64,000 nt of DNA. Source: Lachnospiraceae bacterium (GTDB lineage Bacteria; Bacteroidota; Bacteroidia; Bacteroidales; Muribaculaceae). The notes beneath the pieces were generated by a model that ran no database searches, was not told the DNA's origin, and saw nothing but the letters and a program-made list of their open reading frames with translations. This document shows positions 30,099-38,480 of this stretch, piece after piece (position 1 is the first letter of the stretch; every line of letters starts with the position of its first letter). A program made the position numbers and the translations under genes. The stretch covers positions 375,761 to 439,760 of the forward strand of contig JAMPGZ010000001.1 in the NCBI GenBank assembly GCA_023663655.1, given 5' to 3'.

Positions 30099-30130
30099 AA
30101 AAAATGCGGAGGAGACTTTCGCCCCCTCCG
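30099..30130 (-). terminator. Terminator-like hairpin (attenuator) upstream of rimP
   Basis: Read on the minus strand, CGGAGGGGGC and GTCTCCTCCG form a 10-bp stem (two G-U pairs in RNA) closed by a GAAA tetraloop, followed by CATTTTTT. It lies between the promoter at 30147-30178 and the rimP ATG at 30073, so it can stop transcription before the operon begins. No gene lies upstream whose end it could mark. Confidence 0.75.
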
Positions 30131-30146
30131 GTACTCGAATCTGCTA

Positions 30147-30178
30147 CAAAGATACTAAATTCTTGTGCCAAACGCAAA
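30147..30178 (-). promoter_or_regulatory. Promoter of the rimP-nusA-infB operon
   Basis: On the minus strand, TTTG (30175-30178) and TATCTTTG (30147-30154) are spaced by 20 bp, matching the Bacteroidetes -33/-7 arrangement. Confidence 0.6.
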
Positions 30179-30340
30179 TCAAGCAGAGCGCCGCCGCCAC
30201 ACACGCCGCTTTATTTAACAAAATTTAACCCACCGCAACAAAGTTTTTCCGCAAAACACACCATTCAGCCATCACCTCACAATGACACGAAGAAAAACCG
30301 TCCGCCATAGAATATATACATATAATTATGCGCATCCACC

Positions 30341-30368
30341 ATTCAAATCCATTCAAATCCATTCAAAT
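30341..30368 (+). repeat. Tandem 10-bp direct repeats upstream of the SusC gene
   Basis: ATTCAAATCC occurs at 30341 and 30351, and ATTCAAAT again at 30361, giving 2.8 units with a period of exactly 10 bp, close to one helical turn. They lie about 120 bp upstream of the -7 box of the SusC gene. They could be a binding array for a regulator, or a simple slippage repeat. The rest of the 505-bp gap between rimP and the SusC start is AT-rich and shows no gene. Confidence 0.6.
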
Positions 30369-30486
30369 TGCCATCCATCCTTGAAATATGCAACATTTTA
30401 TTTGTAAAAATTCACATTCCATCGTTAAAATGAATCCGTTTTATGTATTTTTTAATCATTATGCGCTGTTTTATATTTTATTTTAC

Positions 30487-30494
30487 TAAATTTG
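30487..30494 (+). promoter_or_regulatory. -7 box upstream of the SusC/SusD operon
   Basis: TAAATTTG matches TAnnTTTG, 85 bp upstream of the natural ATG at 30579. No clear -33 TTG is seen. Confidence 0.45.
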
Positions 30495-30578
30495 CGTTGC
30501 AATCATGATGAAATGTTAAAATAAACCACTCTGATTGCTTTGCTTATTGAATTCTTAATCATTATCACCAATCACCGA

Positions 30579-30692
30579 ATGGAAGAAGCAACAACAAAAG
30601 GACTGCTCATCAAGCTTTTACCCCCCCCCCATTTTTATAGGGTTGCTTGTGCTGATGTGCAGTATGCAGACCAACGCGCAGAATTCCAATAA
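30579..30692 (+). other. Out-of-frame start and signal-peptide segment of the SusC gene
   Basis: The only well-placed ATG for the SusC gene is at 30579. From it one reads MEEATTKGLLIKLLPPP up to the C10 tract, after which the frame is wrong and ends at TAA 30690-30692 (37 codons). With nine Cs in place of ten the frame continues as IFIGLLVLMCSMQTNAQ into the SusC protein, giving a complete signal peptide. No ATG exists in the SusC frame upstream of 30658. Confidence 0.8.
30621..30630 (+). repeat. C10 homopolymer tract in the SusC signal-peptide codons
   Basis: Ten consecutive cytosines. The count of ten puts the start codon at 30579 and the body of the SusC gene in different frames; nine or twelve would join them. 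Such tracts are prone to slipped-strand mispairing and also to sequencing error. Confidence 0.9.
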
Positions 30693-33600
30693 CTGGAAAG
30701 ATTATGCGACATTCATTTCCGGCACAGTAGTTGACGCAGAGGGAGAACCGCTCCCGGGTGCGTCGGTCTTCGAGAAGAAAGACACCAAGCACGGAACAGT
30801 AACCGACATCGACGGTAATTTCCGACTGTCCACCAGAGGAAAATCATCAGTGCAGATCGTGGTCCAGTTCGTGGGCATGAAACGTCAGGAAGCTACTTGG
30901 AACGGCAAGCCGCTACACATAGTGATGGAACAGGATGCCAACCAGTTTGACGACGTTGTTGTCACCGGCTATCAGGTGATCGACAAGCGCGCTTCGACGA
31001 GCGCCATCACCTCCATCAAGGCAGAGGACATCCTGCGTCCCGATGCGCTGAGCATCGACCAGATGCTCGAAGGACAGGTGCCCGATCTCATGTATATGTC
31101 AAATTCGGGTGAAGCCGGTGTGGCACCGAGAATACGTATCCGGGGAACATCATCAATCATCGGTAACCGCGAGCCGCTGTGGGTGGTCGACGGAATTGTG
31201 GTGAAAGATCCGGTGGCAATATCTCCCGACGAACTTAATGATCCCGACTATGTGAACCGCATCGGTAACGCAATCGCAGGACTCAACCCGCAGGATATCG
31301 AGCGGCTCGACGTGCTTAAAGATGCCTCGGCAACAGCCCTCTACGGAACCAAAGCCGCCAACGGCGTTATCGTCATCACCACCAAGCGTGGCAAAGAGGG
31401 AGCGCCGCAGATACGCTACGCCAACAATTTCACATGGAAACTCCGGCCCCGATATTCCGACAAATCGGTTGACGTGCTCAACTCGAAAGAGCGCATAGCC
31501 CTCTCCCGCGATCTATTCAATAACCATTATGTATATGACAGCGGCAACACGCTTGTGGGATTCGAATATCTGATGAACGAGCTTTACAACGGCAGAATAA
31601 ACCAGTCACAATTCAACGAGCAGCTTGCTTGGTTTGAGACAGTCAACACCGACTGGTTTGATCTTCTCACCCACGACAGCTTCTCGCAACAGCACACGCT
31701 CACACTCAGCGGAGGCGGATCAAAAAGTTCCTACTACGCATCTCTTGGATTCACCGACAACGATGACATCGTAAAAGGGACCACCAACCGCCGCTATAAT
31801 GCCATGATCAATCTCGACGTGAATTTTGCAAAATGGCTCACTGCGGCATTCAGCCTGAAAGGAAATGTGTCGGAACGCGAATATTACCAAAGCGAAATTG
31901 CTCCTATTCAATATGCCTACCGCACCAGCCGTGCCATTCCGGCATATACCGGCGAAGACAACCAATATTATTTCTACAAACAATGCGAGTTTCAAAAGGA
32001 CGGATATAACTACAATATTCTCAATGAGCTTAAAAACAGCGGTGTGGAGCAGGATGGAAACAGCCTTACTTTTGATGCCAATTTCAGATTCCACATCAAT
32101 GACTGGCTGTCGGCAAACGCAATCTTCTCATACACTGCATCCAACACGACTATCAACAGTCTATGGGGAGCACAGACCTACCACGCGGCAAAACTGCGTG
32201 GCAGCGAATATGGTGAGGCAGCACCCGAATGGAGCGCTATGCCACAGGGCGGAGAACTCACTCATTCGACTACCGACCAACGCAACTGGACTGCACGTCT
32301 CCAGCTCGACTGGAACAAATATTTCAACGATGACGAGCATAACTTCAGCGGAGGCATAGGCTTTGAGGCTTCATCCAACAAATACAAAGGATACTCCAAC
32401 ATCACCCGAGGCTATTTCCCGGAACGAGGAATGAGCTTTGCTCAAGGAATAGACCTGACAAAATACACCAACTATGCATCATGGCTTTCCGACAACACAC
32501 CTTCTGTGATAAATTCAAAGGAAAATGTAATGTCAGCCTACGCCACAGCAAGTTACAACTGGCGACGGCTCATATTTGTCAACGCCAATGCTCGTGTCGA
32601 CGGATCAAACAATTTCGGCGACCGTGCCAACGACAAACTTCTTCCAATCTGGTCAGTATCGGCATCATTCGATGCCGCACAGCTCGATTTCTTCAAGCAG
32701 CTCACATGGCTTGACTACTTCTCAATCAAGGGAAGTTACGGTTTCCAAGGCAATATGCTGTCCGATCAATCTCCTGTGATGATTATACGAAAAAATCCCT
32801 ACAACGAATTCTACGGAGAATTCACGTCAAGTGTGGAACGCAATCCAAATCCTGACCTTAAATGGGAGAAAACCACAAGTTACAACCTTGGTTTTGAATG
32901 GGGATTCTTCAACCGCCGACTCCAAGTCGACGCCTCATTCTACTGGAAACGCACCAAAGACGCGTTCATGGATAAGTCAATATCAACTATCAACGGCTAT
33001 GAAACCTACATAGTGAATGGCGGAGATATTGACAACGACGGTTACTCAGTAGGCGTTACAGTGCGCCCCATCGACACCCGCGATTGGCAATGGAGCGTGT
33101 CAACCAATTTCTCACGTGCCATCAACCGCATAAAGTCACTACCGTCAGGCGAACAATACGAGCTTAACGACTTCCTCAACGGTAATGCCATTGTAAAAGG
33201 GAAACCAGTAGGCACATTCTACTCCTATCGCTTCATCGGACTAAGCCCGGTGGACGGAGGTCCTATGTTTGACGACTGGTTTGACCACACATCCGACCTG
33301 CTCGGATTAAGCAAATACGACACCTACACTACTGTATTGAAAGCCACCGGTTCACGCGAACCGATCATGTCAGGAAATCTTTCAACCATGCTCCGTTGGA
33401 AAAACCTGCGACTCAGTGCCAATTTCACCTACAGCCTCGGCGCAAAAACACGCTTGTTTGGAATGTATGGAGCTGGAGTAGCAAGCGATGGAATCTACGC
33501 CAAGTTTGGACAGATAAAATCAGAAAACAACCTCAGCCGCGACTATCTTGACCGCTGGATAAAACCGGGCGATGAACTGCACACCAATATTCCGGCAATA

Positions 33601-33951
33601 ATCGGGGAGAACCATCCAAGTTATTTCCGCTATCAAGACCACTGGTCAAGCAATGTAGACGGCATACAGATCATAGCCGACAACGCATGGGACATGTATG
33701 ATTACTCCGACCTCCGTGTTGTAAGCTCCGACTATCTCAAGCTGTCAACACTGAGCCTCTCCTACGACTTCCCGAAGCACCTGTTGAAAGGATGGAGATG
33801 CCAGCGTCTTGAACTCACTGTCACAGGCACCAATCTGTTTACCCTGTGTGACTCTAAACTGAAAGGGCAGACCCCGACACAAGGAGGATTCACCACCGTG
33901 CAGCTATCTGACCGTCCCGGATTCTCTTGCGGACTCAACATAACCTTCTAA
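30643..33951 (+). CDS. SusC/RagA-family TonB-dependent outer-membrane transporter (start frameshifted)
   Basis: A large TonB-dependent receptor that imports a substrate captured by its SusD partner. The coordinates give the uninterrupted frame; the true start is probably ATG 30579, joined through the C10 tract by a one-base shift. The mature protein has an N-terminal carboxypeptidase-regulatory-like domain (GTVVDAEGEPLPGASVFEKK), the SusC box FDDVVVTGYQ, a plug with RIRIRGTSSIIGNREPLWVV, ERLDVLKDASATALYGTKAA and NGVIVITTKRG, and a beta-barrel to the C-terminus ending SCGLNITF. It heads an operon with SusD, two lipoproteins and two thioredoxin-like proteins. No glycosidase is in the operon, so the substrate may not be a glycan. 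Confidence 0.93.
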   Translation: MLVLMCSMQTNAQNSNNWKDYATFISGTVVDAEGEPLPGASVFEKKDTKHGTVTDIDGNFRLSTRGKSSVQIVVQFVGMKRQEATWNGKPLHIVMEQDANQFDDVVVTGYQVIDKRASTSAITSIKAEDILRPDALSIDQMLEGQVPDLMYMSNSGEAGVAPRIRIRGTSSIIGNREPLWVVDGIVVKDPVAISPDELNDPDYVNRIGNAIAGLNPQDIERLDVLKDASATALYGTKAANGVIVITTKRGKEGAPQIRYANNFTWKLRPRYSDKSVDVLNSKERIALSRDLFNNHYVYDSGNTLVGFEYLMNELYNGRINQSQFNEQLAWFETVNTDWFDLLTHDSFSQQHTLTLSGGGSKSSYYASLGFTDNDDIVKGTTNRRYNAMINLDVNFAKWLTAAFSLKGNVSEREYYQSEIAPIQYAYRTSRAIPAYTGEDNQYYFYKQCEFQKDGYNYNILNELKNSGVEQDGNSLTFDANFRFHINDWLSANAIFSYTASNTTINSLWGAQTYHAAKLRGSEYGEAAPEWSAMPQGGELTHSTTDQRNWTARLQLDWNKYFNDDEHNFSGGIGFEASSNKYKGYSNITRGYFPERGMSFAQGIDLTKYTNYASWLSDNTPSVINSKENVMSAYATASYNWRRLIFVNANARVDGSNNFGDRANDKLLPIWSVSASFDAAQLDFFKQLTWLDYFSIKGSYGFQGNMLSDQSPVMIIRKNPYNEFYGEFTSSVERNPNPDLKWEKTTSYNLGFEWGFFNRRLQVDASFYWKRTKDAFMDKSISTINGYETYIVNGGDIDNDGYSVGVTVRPIDTRDWQWSVSTNFSRAINRIKSLPSGEQYELNDFLNGNAIVKGKPVGTFYSYRFIGLSPVDGGPMFDDWFDHTSDLLGLSKYDTYTTVLKATGSREPIMSGNLSTMLRWKNLRLSANFTYSLGAKTRLFGMYGAGVASDGIYAKFGQIKSENNLSRDYLDRWIKPGDELHTNIPAIIGENHPSYFRYQDHWSSNVDGIQIIADNAWDMYDYSDLRVVSSDYLKLSTLSLSYDFPKHLLKGWRCQRLELTVTGTNLFTLCDSKLKGQTPTQGGFTTVQLSDRPGFSCGLNITF

Positions 33952-33965
33952 ACAGTTTCTCCATT

Positions 33966-35582
33966 ATGAAAACGATAAAGAAAACTATATTTTATCTTAT
34001 TTCGGCTCTCGGCATCGTTGCACTCTCAAGCTGCGATTCATTTCTGGAAGAGTATTCCCAAGACTTGGCTAAAGTTAACTCATGGGAAGACCTTGACGAA
34101 GTGCTCATCGGCGAAGCCTATGCCAAAACAGGAAAAGTCTACGTAGAGGATTACTCGTTATATACCGAACAGGATTTAGACCTTGATTTCCTTCACTTCA
34201 TGACCGATGAGATAACACCCGCAAAAGACAAATCAGAAGATATCGGATTTTATTCAAAAATGTTTCCATTTTTCACATGGCAACAAGACACGGGTGTAGA
34301 CTATCAATTAAGATATGTGGGTGGCGACGAAAATGCATGGAACAGCCTATACAGCCGTATAAATGTGTGCAATATGGTCATATCACTTATTGATGACCAG
34401 CCCGAACCTCACCCATCTGATAAGGTTCAGAAAAACAGAGTGAAAGGAGAAGCCCATTTCTTGCGCGGACTGTACTATTTTATTCTCACCAATCTTTATT
34501 GCGAGCCTTATATTCCGTCGACAGCAGCATCGACCACAGGAATGCCGATAAAGTTGTCGGAGGTGATAGAAGACATCGAATTCAAGCGTGCGACTCTTGC
34601 CGAAAGCTATGACCGTATACTTTCTGATCTTAAAAATGCCGAGAACCTGCTTGCCGATATCGAACGTAAAACTTTGTACCGTGCCGACATCAACACAGTG
34701 AAGCTGCTTATGAGCCGAGTGTACCTATATATGCAGGATTGGGAAAATGCCGCCGCCAAAGCTAAGGAAGTACTCTCTGCCAATGACAAATTGCTGAATC
34801 TGGCAACAAAAGTTCCGGGAGAGAACTGCATCGACACATCTTCTCCTGAATATATCTTCACTATGGGCGATTACGTTGTCGCATCGGCGTTTGTGGACAG
34901 CCGATCAGCAATGCCGGCATGGACAATATCGGAAGATATGATAAATCTTTACGACCGTAATGACCTGCGCATGGGTCGCTATATAGGAGATACTCAATAC
35001 GGTCGCCCGAATGTGTTCCGCAAAGTCAACGGGCAACGCGAAGCTTGGGGTTCCTACTTCACCACAGGAAGTGTATTCACTCTCCGCACTCCGGAAGCAT
35101 ATCTCACCTTGGCTGAAGCTTCAGCGTTCTTAGGCGAGGAATCGACAGCACGCTCCTATCTTGAGCGTCTGCTTGCCACTCGAATGAACAACAAAGTCAC
35201 CATTACGGAATCGGGAAATGACCTCATCGACTTAATCCGTGACGAACGGGCTCGTGAATTCCTCCTCGAGGGACACCGTTGGTTTGATTTGCGCCGTTAC
35301 ACAGTGTGCGAGCCTTATCCGTGGTCGAAAGAAATCGAACATGGCTATAACTACTACTCCGGAAGATGGGGAGATGATCTGGATCACACCGACTGGTATC
35401 GTCTTGAGAAAAACGACGGAGCCTACACGCTTCCCATCCCCCGTGCAATCCGCAATTTCCAAAACTCTCTCGGCAATGCCAATCGCCCGAATCGATCACC
35501 CTACACCACCACACTCCCAAGCAACAGTGGCGATGATGATGACGATTATGACGATGACGATTGGGATGACTGGGATTGGTAA
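33966..35582 (+). CDS. SusD/RagB-family outer-membrane lipoprotein with acidic C-terminal tail
   Basis: The 538-residue substrate-binding partner of the preceding SusC protein, starting at ATG 33966. The signal ends in the lipobox ALSSCDSFL. Typical SusD features follow: helical TPR-like repeats with KGEAHFLRGLYYFILTNLY, and the late motifs TPEAYLTLAEASAFLGEE, DLIDLIRDERAREFLLEGHR and WFDLRRY. The last 17 residues, GDDDDDYDDDDWDDWDW, are unusual: normal SusD proteins end shortly after an INPN- or IP-type motif without such a tail. The tail may bind cations or contact a partner; this is inference. Confidence 0.93.
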   Translation: MKTIKKTIFYLISALGIVALSSCDSFLEEYSQDLAKVNSWEDLDEVLIGEAYAKTGKVYVEDYSLYTEQDLDLDFLHFMTDEITPAKDKSEDIGFYSKMFPFFTWQQDTGVDYQLRYVGGDENAWNSLYSRINVCNMVISLIDDQPEPHPSDKVQKNRVKGEAHFLRGLYYFILTNLYCEPYIPSTAASTTGMPIKLSEVIEDIEFKRATLAESYDRILSDLKNAENLLADIERKTLYRADINTVKLLMSRVYLYMQDWENAAAKAKEVLSANDKLLNLATKVPGENCIDTSSPEYIFTMGDYVVASAFVDSRSAMPAWTISEDMINLYDRNDLRMGRYIGDTQYGRPNVFRKVNGQREAWGSYFTTGSVFTLRTPEAYLTLAEASAFLGEESTARSYLERLLATRMNNKVTITESGNDLIDLIRDERAREFLLEGHRWFDLRRYTVCEPYPWSKEIEHGYNYYSGRWGDDLDHTDWYRLEKNDGAYTLPIPRAIRNFQNSLGNANRPNRSPYTTTLPSNSGDDDDDYDDDDWDDWDW

Positions 35583-35617
35583 CAATTGTCCAACCATATT
35601 AATCAAAATGTAATCCG

Positions 35618-36550
35618 ATGAACAATATAATTAAATTACTACTTGGCACCGCCGCTGCCACAGCAGCACTCATTATGTGTGCTTGTTCTGACAACGAAGA
35701 CAACCTCAAGCCGGGACCGGCATATCCTAACTATTTTGAGGTTGCCGCCTCCGACAATAGTGCAGAAGCTCAATTGCGTCGAGGGTTTTATGAAAGAACA
35801 GGCATTCACCTTGTGTTCAATGACACATTGGGGTATTACACCGATGACTATGGAATAGATCGAGCCGAAACCATTGATTTCAGCTGGAACTTCACAGGTC
35901 ACAATTTACTTAAATATTTCTTTGACTATATTGACGACGATAAGAAAACCAACATCACCACCAACCTTGAAAAATATTTCATCCCTTACATCAATATTGA
36001 GGGCGGTGCGATGAAACCCTATTCCATTGCTCTTTTCAACAAAATAAAGTCTTATGACAGCGATTATGACGAATATGACGATGTGCCATTCGCAAGTTGT
36101 TGGAGATCATTTGGAATCGCCACTGAAGATTGGACCGACATCACCGACGAGGACGAAGCAAAAGAAATGGGCAAAACTCTGCTACGAAAGTTGGTCGATG
36201 AAAAGATAAACAACTACTCTCCCGAAGTAAACGACTTTTTCGACATTTGCGGAGACCTTTATTATTCTTCACCCTACGAAGAATTTCCCGACTGGATGAC
36301 TGATCAGGATGTAACACTTGTCTACGAAGCAGGGTTCCTGAAATATTATCCTGATTCTTATGGAGATCCTGATTATGATGAGTTCCCTAACAAGAAGAAT
36401 GACCTGATACATTTCAAAAATGCCATCTTCGACGAAGATGAAACTGAATTCCGTGAGAAATGGGCAGATTACCCAAAAATCATATTAAAATATGAAATTC
36501 TTAAAGAAATTTTAATCAATCTCGGTATTGACTTTAATGCAGTGAAATAA
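35618..36550 (+). CDS. Lipoprotein of the SusC/SusD operon, possibly related to putative zinc metallopeptidases
   Basis: A 310-residue predicted lipoprotein (TAALIMCACSDNED). The mature part (LRRGFYERTGIHLVFNDTLG, then FDYIDDDKKTNITTNLEKYF) resembles in layout the lipoproteins annotated as putative zinc-binding metallopeptidases that often follow SusC/SusD with thioredoxin-like genes. No HExxH zinc motif is visible, so it is not evidently an active peptidase. The protein is rich in Asp and Tyr. Its stop overlaps the next start (TAATG). Function is unknown; a surface role with the SusC/SusD pair is likely from context. Confidence 0.7.
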   Translation: MNNIIKLLLGTAAATAALIMCACSDNEDNLKPGPAYPNYFEVAASDNSAEAQLRRGFYERTGIHLVFNDTLGYYTDDYGIDRAETIDFSWNFTGHNLLKYFFDYIDDDKKTNITTNLEKYFIPYINIEGGAMKPYSIALFNKIKSYDSDYDEYDDVPFASCWRSFGIATEDWTDITDEDEAKEMGKTLLRKLVDEKINNYSPEVNDFFDICGDLYYSSPYEEFPDWMTDQDVTLVYEAGFLKYYPDSYGDPDYDEFPNKKNDLIHFKNAIFDEDETEFREKWADYPKIILKYEILKEILINLGIDFNAVK

Positions 36551-37254
36551 TGAAACGATTTATTTATATGGCTATCGCTTTGACGGGTGTGATGCTCTCG
36601 TCATGCAGCGATGACGATAAACTTCCTGATGTGACACCCGATGCCCGTGGCACTGTGACCGACAATCAAGGCAATGTGTATGACTGGGTCAGAATAGGGG
36701 ATCAGATGTGGACAACAACCAATGCCAAAAACGGCACATCACTTGCCGAAGCTGAATATTTCAATAACATCAGATGGACTTATGTCCTTGGAACGCAAGC
36801 GGCTATTGATGACTATGAACAGAACTATCTCCCCGTCCATGGCAATCTATTATCTTTTGATGAAGCAATGGAATCAGCCCCCGATGGATGGAGATTACCG
36901 TCCGACAATGACTGGCAGAAACTTGAAAAGACTCTTGGTATAAAGAATCCTGACAAATACGGTCACCGTGGCGACGGCGTGGCATACTCAATGATGGAAA
37001 CCGATTCCGGATGCGAGCTTGGCTTGAGCTTCAACGGATCATGTGTGCCGATCAAAAGTTTTGGATGGATCGATATGAACCTTGACTTTGTTGGAGAATA
37101 CGGTTATTACTGGACTTCAACAATCAATCCTGACTACGCGGACGACACCATGGTATATTGCCGGCGTATCACAGCGAACTCAGGTGCGGTATCGCGATTC
37201 TGCCTGAGTGCTTCATGCTACCTCGGTGTGCGATGGGTGAAGGATGTGGAATAA
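36550..37254 (+). CDS. Lipoprotein with Fibrobacter succinogenes major paralogous (FISUMP) domain
   Basis: A 234-residue lipoprotein (GVMLSSCSDDDKL). The mature part has the FISUMP pattern: DNQGNVYDWVRIGDQMWTTT near the start, the middle APDGWRLPSDNDWQKLEKTL, and the late YGYYWTSTINPDYADDTMVY. The domain is common in surface-exposed lipoproteins of Bacteroidetes and Fibrobacteres, with no established function. It overlaps the upstream gene by one base and is followed 40 bp later by the first thioredoxin-like gene, so it belongs to the operon. Confidence 0.82.
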   Translation: MKRFIYMAIALTGVMLSSCSDDDKLPDVTPDARGTVTDNQGNVYDWVRIGDQMWTTTNAKNGTSLAEAEYFNNIRWTYVLGTQAAIDDYEQNYLPVHGNLLSFDEAMESAPDGWRLPSDNDWQKLEKTLGIKNPDKYGHRGDGVAYSMMETDSGCELGLSFNGSCVPIKSFGWIDMNLDFVGEYGYYWTSTINPDYADDTMVYCRRITANSGAVSRFCLSASCYLGVRWVKDVE

Positions 37255-37294
37255 AATGTGTTGTAAACTATCATAATTTCAACTATTTAGTTTT

Positions 37295-38470
37295 ATGAAT
37301 ATAAATGCATTGGCTATAGCTGCCCTCGTGGCGGCTATGCCTCTTACCATGAATGCAGGGGGATTTTCAATCAAAGGACGCATAGCCGGACTTCCCGACA
37401 GCGTGAAAGTGACACTTACCGATGTCGAAGACCCCAACGGAAAGAAAGTGACGATTGCAGAAGCTATCTCTACGGGAGGAGCATTTGAGGTCAACGGATC
37501 GGTCGATTCTCCCCGCATGTGCACTCTGGCACTCTCCAAGTATAGCACCAAGCATGGCAGATATATGACACAATTGTCAGTACCGGTGATGATTGAAAAC
37601 AGAGAGTACAGCATAGGCACGGAACTCCCTCTCGACAGTCTTCTAAAAATATCGGAACCTGACTACAATGTGACTGTGACCGGCGGCACCGCTCAGGAGC
37701 AACTCAACAGCTACCGCAGCCATGTAAAGGACACCTATCTGCGGTCGCGTCAGGCAAGCTACATGAGAGCATCGAAATACTTCGACACCAACGACAACCG
37801 CGACACCATGATCAAATATGAAGCGCTTGCCAAGGAAGCCGAAGCCAACTTTGCCGCCGTGCGTGCGGGATTCATCAAAGCACATCCTGAATATCACATT
37901 TCAGCTTATCTCACACAGAAAGAGCTGGAAAATCCATTTGCTTACACCGCCGATGAGATCAACGCCATGGCTGACGCCGCGAAAGTGTGCCCCGACACCG
38001 CCCGTGTGTCGACCGTGGACCGCCGCCGCAACTTTGCTTTGAAATATGCCCTCGGCATGAAATATCCCGATTTCGCCATAACATCGCCTGAGAATGCAGC
38101 ATCGCAGGCATCACAGCACATAGTGCCCGGCAAGTATAATTTCATCGATTTCTGGGCATCGTGGTGCGGACCCTGCCGTGCAGCGATACCCCATGTCAAG
38201 GAGCTTAGCGAAAAGTATGGCGACAAGCTGAACATCATCAGCATCTCGCTTGACGAGGATGAAGCCGACTGGCGCAAGGCAATGGATGAGGAGAAGATGA
38301 CATGGAAACAGCTATATGCCAAGGGCGACCAGATGGGAGAAGTGGCGAAAGCCTACTTCATAACCACCATTCCCCGCCTCATCCTGATAAATGACAAGGG
38401 GGAAGTGGTGTGCTCAACCAATAAGCCCGATGAGGCGACCGAATTCTTGAAAAACAATCTCGGAGAATAA
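37295..38470 (+). CDS. TlpA-like thioredoxin-fold protein with DUF4369-type N-terminus (copy 1)
   Basis: A 391-residue exported protein. The N-terminus (ALAIAALVAAMPLTMNAGG) is a probable signal peptide. An N-terminal beta-rich domain (FSIKGRIAGLPDSVKVTLTD) of the DUF4369 kind precedes a helical linker and a C-terminal thioredoxin domain with active site FWASWCGPCRAAIPHVKELS and the cis-proline region FITTIPRLILI. It presumably handles disulfide reduction in the periplasm. It is similar along its length to the next gene, indicating tandem duplication. Confidence 0.88.
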   Translation: MNINALAIAALVAAMPLTMNAGGFSIKGRIAGLPDSVKVTLTDVEDPNGKKVTIAEAISTGGAFEVNGSVDSPRMCTLALSKYSTKHGRYMTQLSVPVMIENREYSIGTELPLDSLLKISEPDYNVTVTGGTAQEQLNSYRSHVKDTYLRSRQASYMRASKYFDTNDNRDTMIKYEALAKEAEANFAAVRAGFIKAHPEYHISAYLTQKELENPFAYTADEINAMADAAKVCPDTARVSTVDRRRNFALKYALGMKYPDFAITSPENAASQASQHIVPGKYNFIDFWASWCGPCRAAIPHVKELSEKYGDKLNIISISLDEDEADWRKAMDEEKMTWKQLYAKGDQMGEVAKAYFITTIPRLILINDKGEVVCSTNKPDEATEFLKNNLGE

Positions 38471-38480
38471 CAGCATAATC

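Noticed and set aside
30341..30368. CRISPR array
   Set aside because: The repeats are 10 bp with no spacers and no cas genes are nearby.
30643..30645. TTG as the true start of the SusC gene
   Set aside because: A start there gives no basic n-region, leaving only part of the signal peptide; a frameshift from ATG 30579 gives a complete one.
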